From Litorimonas sp964565335 (GTDB taxonomy: Bacteria; Pseudomonadota; Alphaproteobacteria; Caulobacterales; Maricaulaceae): a stretch of 23,081 nt of DNA. The stretch spans positions 1 through 23,081 of the forward strand of contig CAZMEN010000043.1 of NCBI GenBank assembly GCA_964565335.1, written 5' to 3'. The position numbers were made by a program, and so were the translations under genes. The notes under the pieces were generated by a model. It was given only the letters and a program-made list of their open reading frames with translations, ran no database searches and was not told the DNA's origin. The stretch's first letter is position 1. Each line of letters opens with the position of its first letter. Positions 22,944 to 23,081 of the stretch are shown here, piece by piece.

Positions 22944-23081
22944 TCAGCTTATAGAAGGCGCAGGGGCTATACGTTTAGGAACCAAATGCGTCCACCTTTC
23001 AGGGTGTTTGATTACACCTGCTTTCGCGCGTGCTTGCAATCCTGATTCAATAATTAATTCTCCCTTCAACTGTCCAGGAAT
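22944..23081 (-). CDS. mltA: C-terminal fragment, probably MltA-type lytic transglycosylase
   Basis: Only the last 45 residues lie in the window; the gene enters from the right edge. IPGQLKGELIIESGLQARAK and AGVIKHPERWTHLVPKRIAP resemble the end of the MltA 3D domain (xGxxxGDxxxGxGxxAxxxAGxxKxPGRxxxLLPK), though ELIIESG is less typical than the usual DxFxGxG. MltA cleaves peptidoglycan strands to anhydromuropeptides at the outer membrane. The mltA-smr order, with 5 bp between them, is the common alphaproteobacterial arrangement and supports the call. The catalytic part is outside the window, so the name depends on this short match and on context. Confidence 0.65.
   Translation of the reverse strand: MPGQLKGELIIESGLQARAKAGVIKHPERWTHLVPKRIAPAPSIS

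Noticed and set aside
1..23081. CRISPR array, insertion sequence, prophage or defence system
   Set aside because: No regularly spaced repeats, transposase, integrase, phage structural or recognisable defence genes were seen on either strand.

Overview
The window looks like a chromosome segment of an alphaproteobacterium with moderate GC, plausibly a marine member of the Hyphomonadaceae/Maricaulales type. This rests on gene content: HslV with a long propeptide, a YbaK / thioredoxin-TPR / LON-N / Trm112 series, an MltA-Smr pair, Rcp1-like two-component genes, and a heat-shock promoter of the Caulobacter kind. No taxonomic search was possible. A run of exactly 100 Ns (9638-9737) marks an assembly gap.

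Left part (1-7920), pentose use. A minus-strand operon runs from a GH3 glycosidase lipoprotein through xylB to xylA, which leaves the window at its 3' end. Divergent from it is a LacI-family regulator, followed by a sugar-porter MFS transporter that ends in a clear intrinsic terminator. A nearly identical 20-bp promoter/operator (TTGACA-n-CG-n-TGTCATTATG) lies in front of both the glycosidase operon and the transporter. This points to one local regulon: release pentose or glucose from oligosaccharides, import it, isomerise it and phosphorylate it.

Middle part (8043-13539), signalling and envelope. A CHASE-type membrane histidine kinase on the plus strand faces a minus-strand pair (Rcp1-like receiver plus a second kinase) across the gap, so both kinases are cut. 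Next come a LysM lipoprotein with GYN repeats, a small exported protein of unknown function, and a stand-alone receiver protein. Two stretches here have no intact gene (11554-12144 and 12517-13539). Both are rich in inverted repeats. The second holds a long bulged hairpin, an array of stems including a three-way junction, and what looks like a small frameshifted gene.

Right part (13540-23081), housekeeping. It holds phosphoglucomutase, tRNA-Gly(GCC), then a tight plus-strand series: YbaK-type deacylase, YbbN-like thioredoxin/TPR protein, LON-N protein, Trm112-like protein and HslV. HslV and HslU, normally partners in one operon, are separated here by an antisense thiolase-like gene and a multi-span membrane protein gene. 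Each has its own sigma-32-like promoter. The one before hslU matches the consensus fully and sits so close to the ATG that the transcript should be leaderless. The window closes with an Smr-domain gene and the C-terminal end of a probable MltA lytic transglycosylase.

No CRISPR array, insertion sequence, prophage or recognisable defence system was seen. The most interesting unexplained material is the hairpin-dense DNA around the stand-alone receiver gene.
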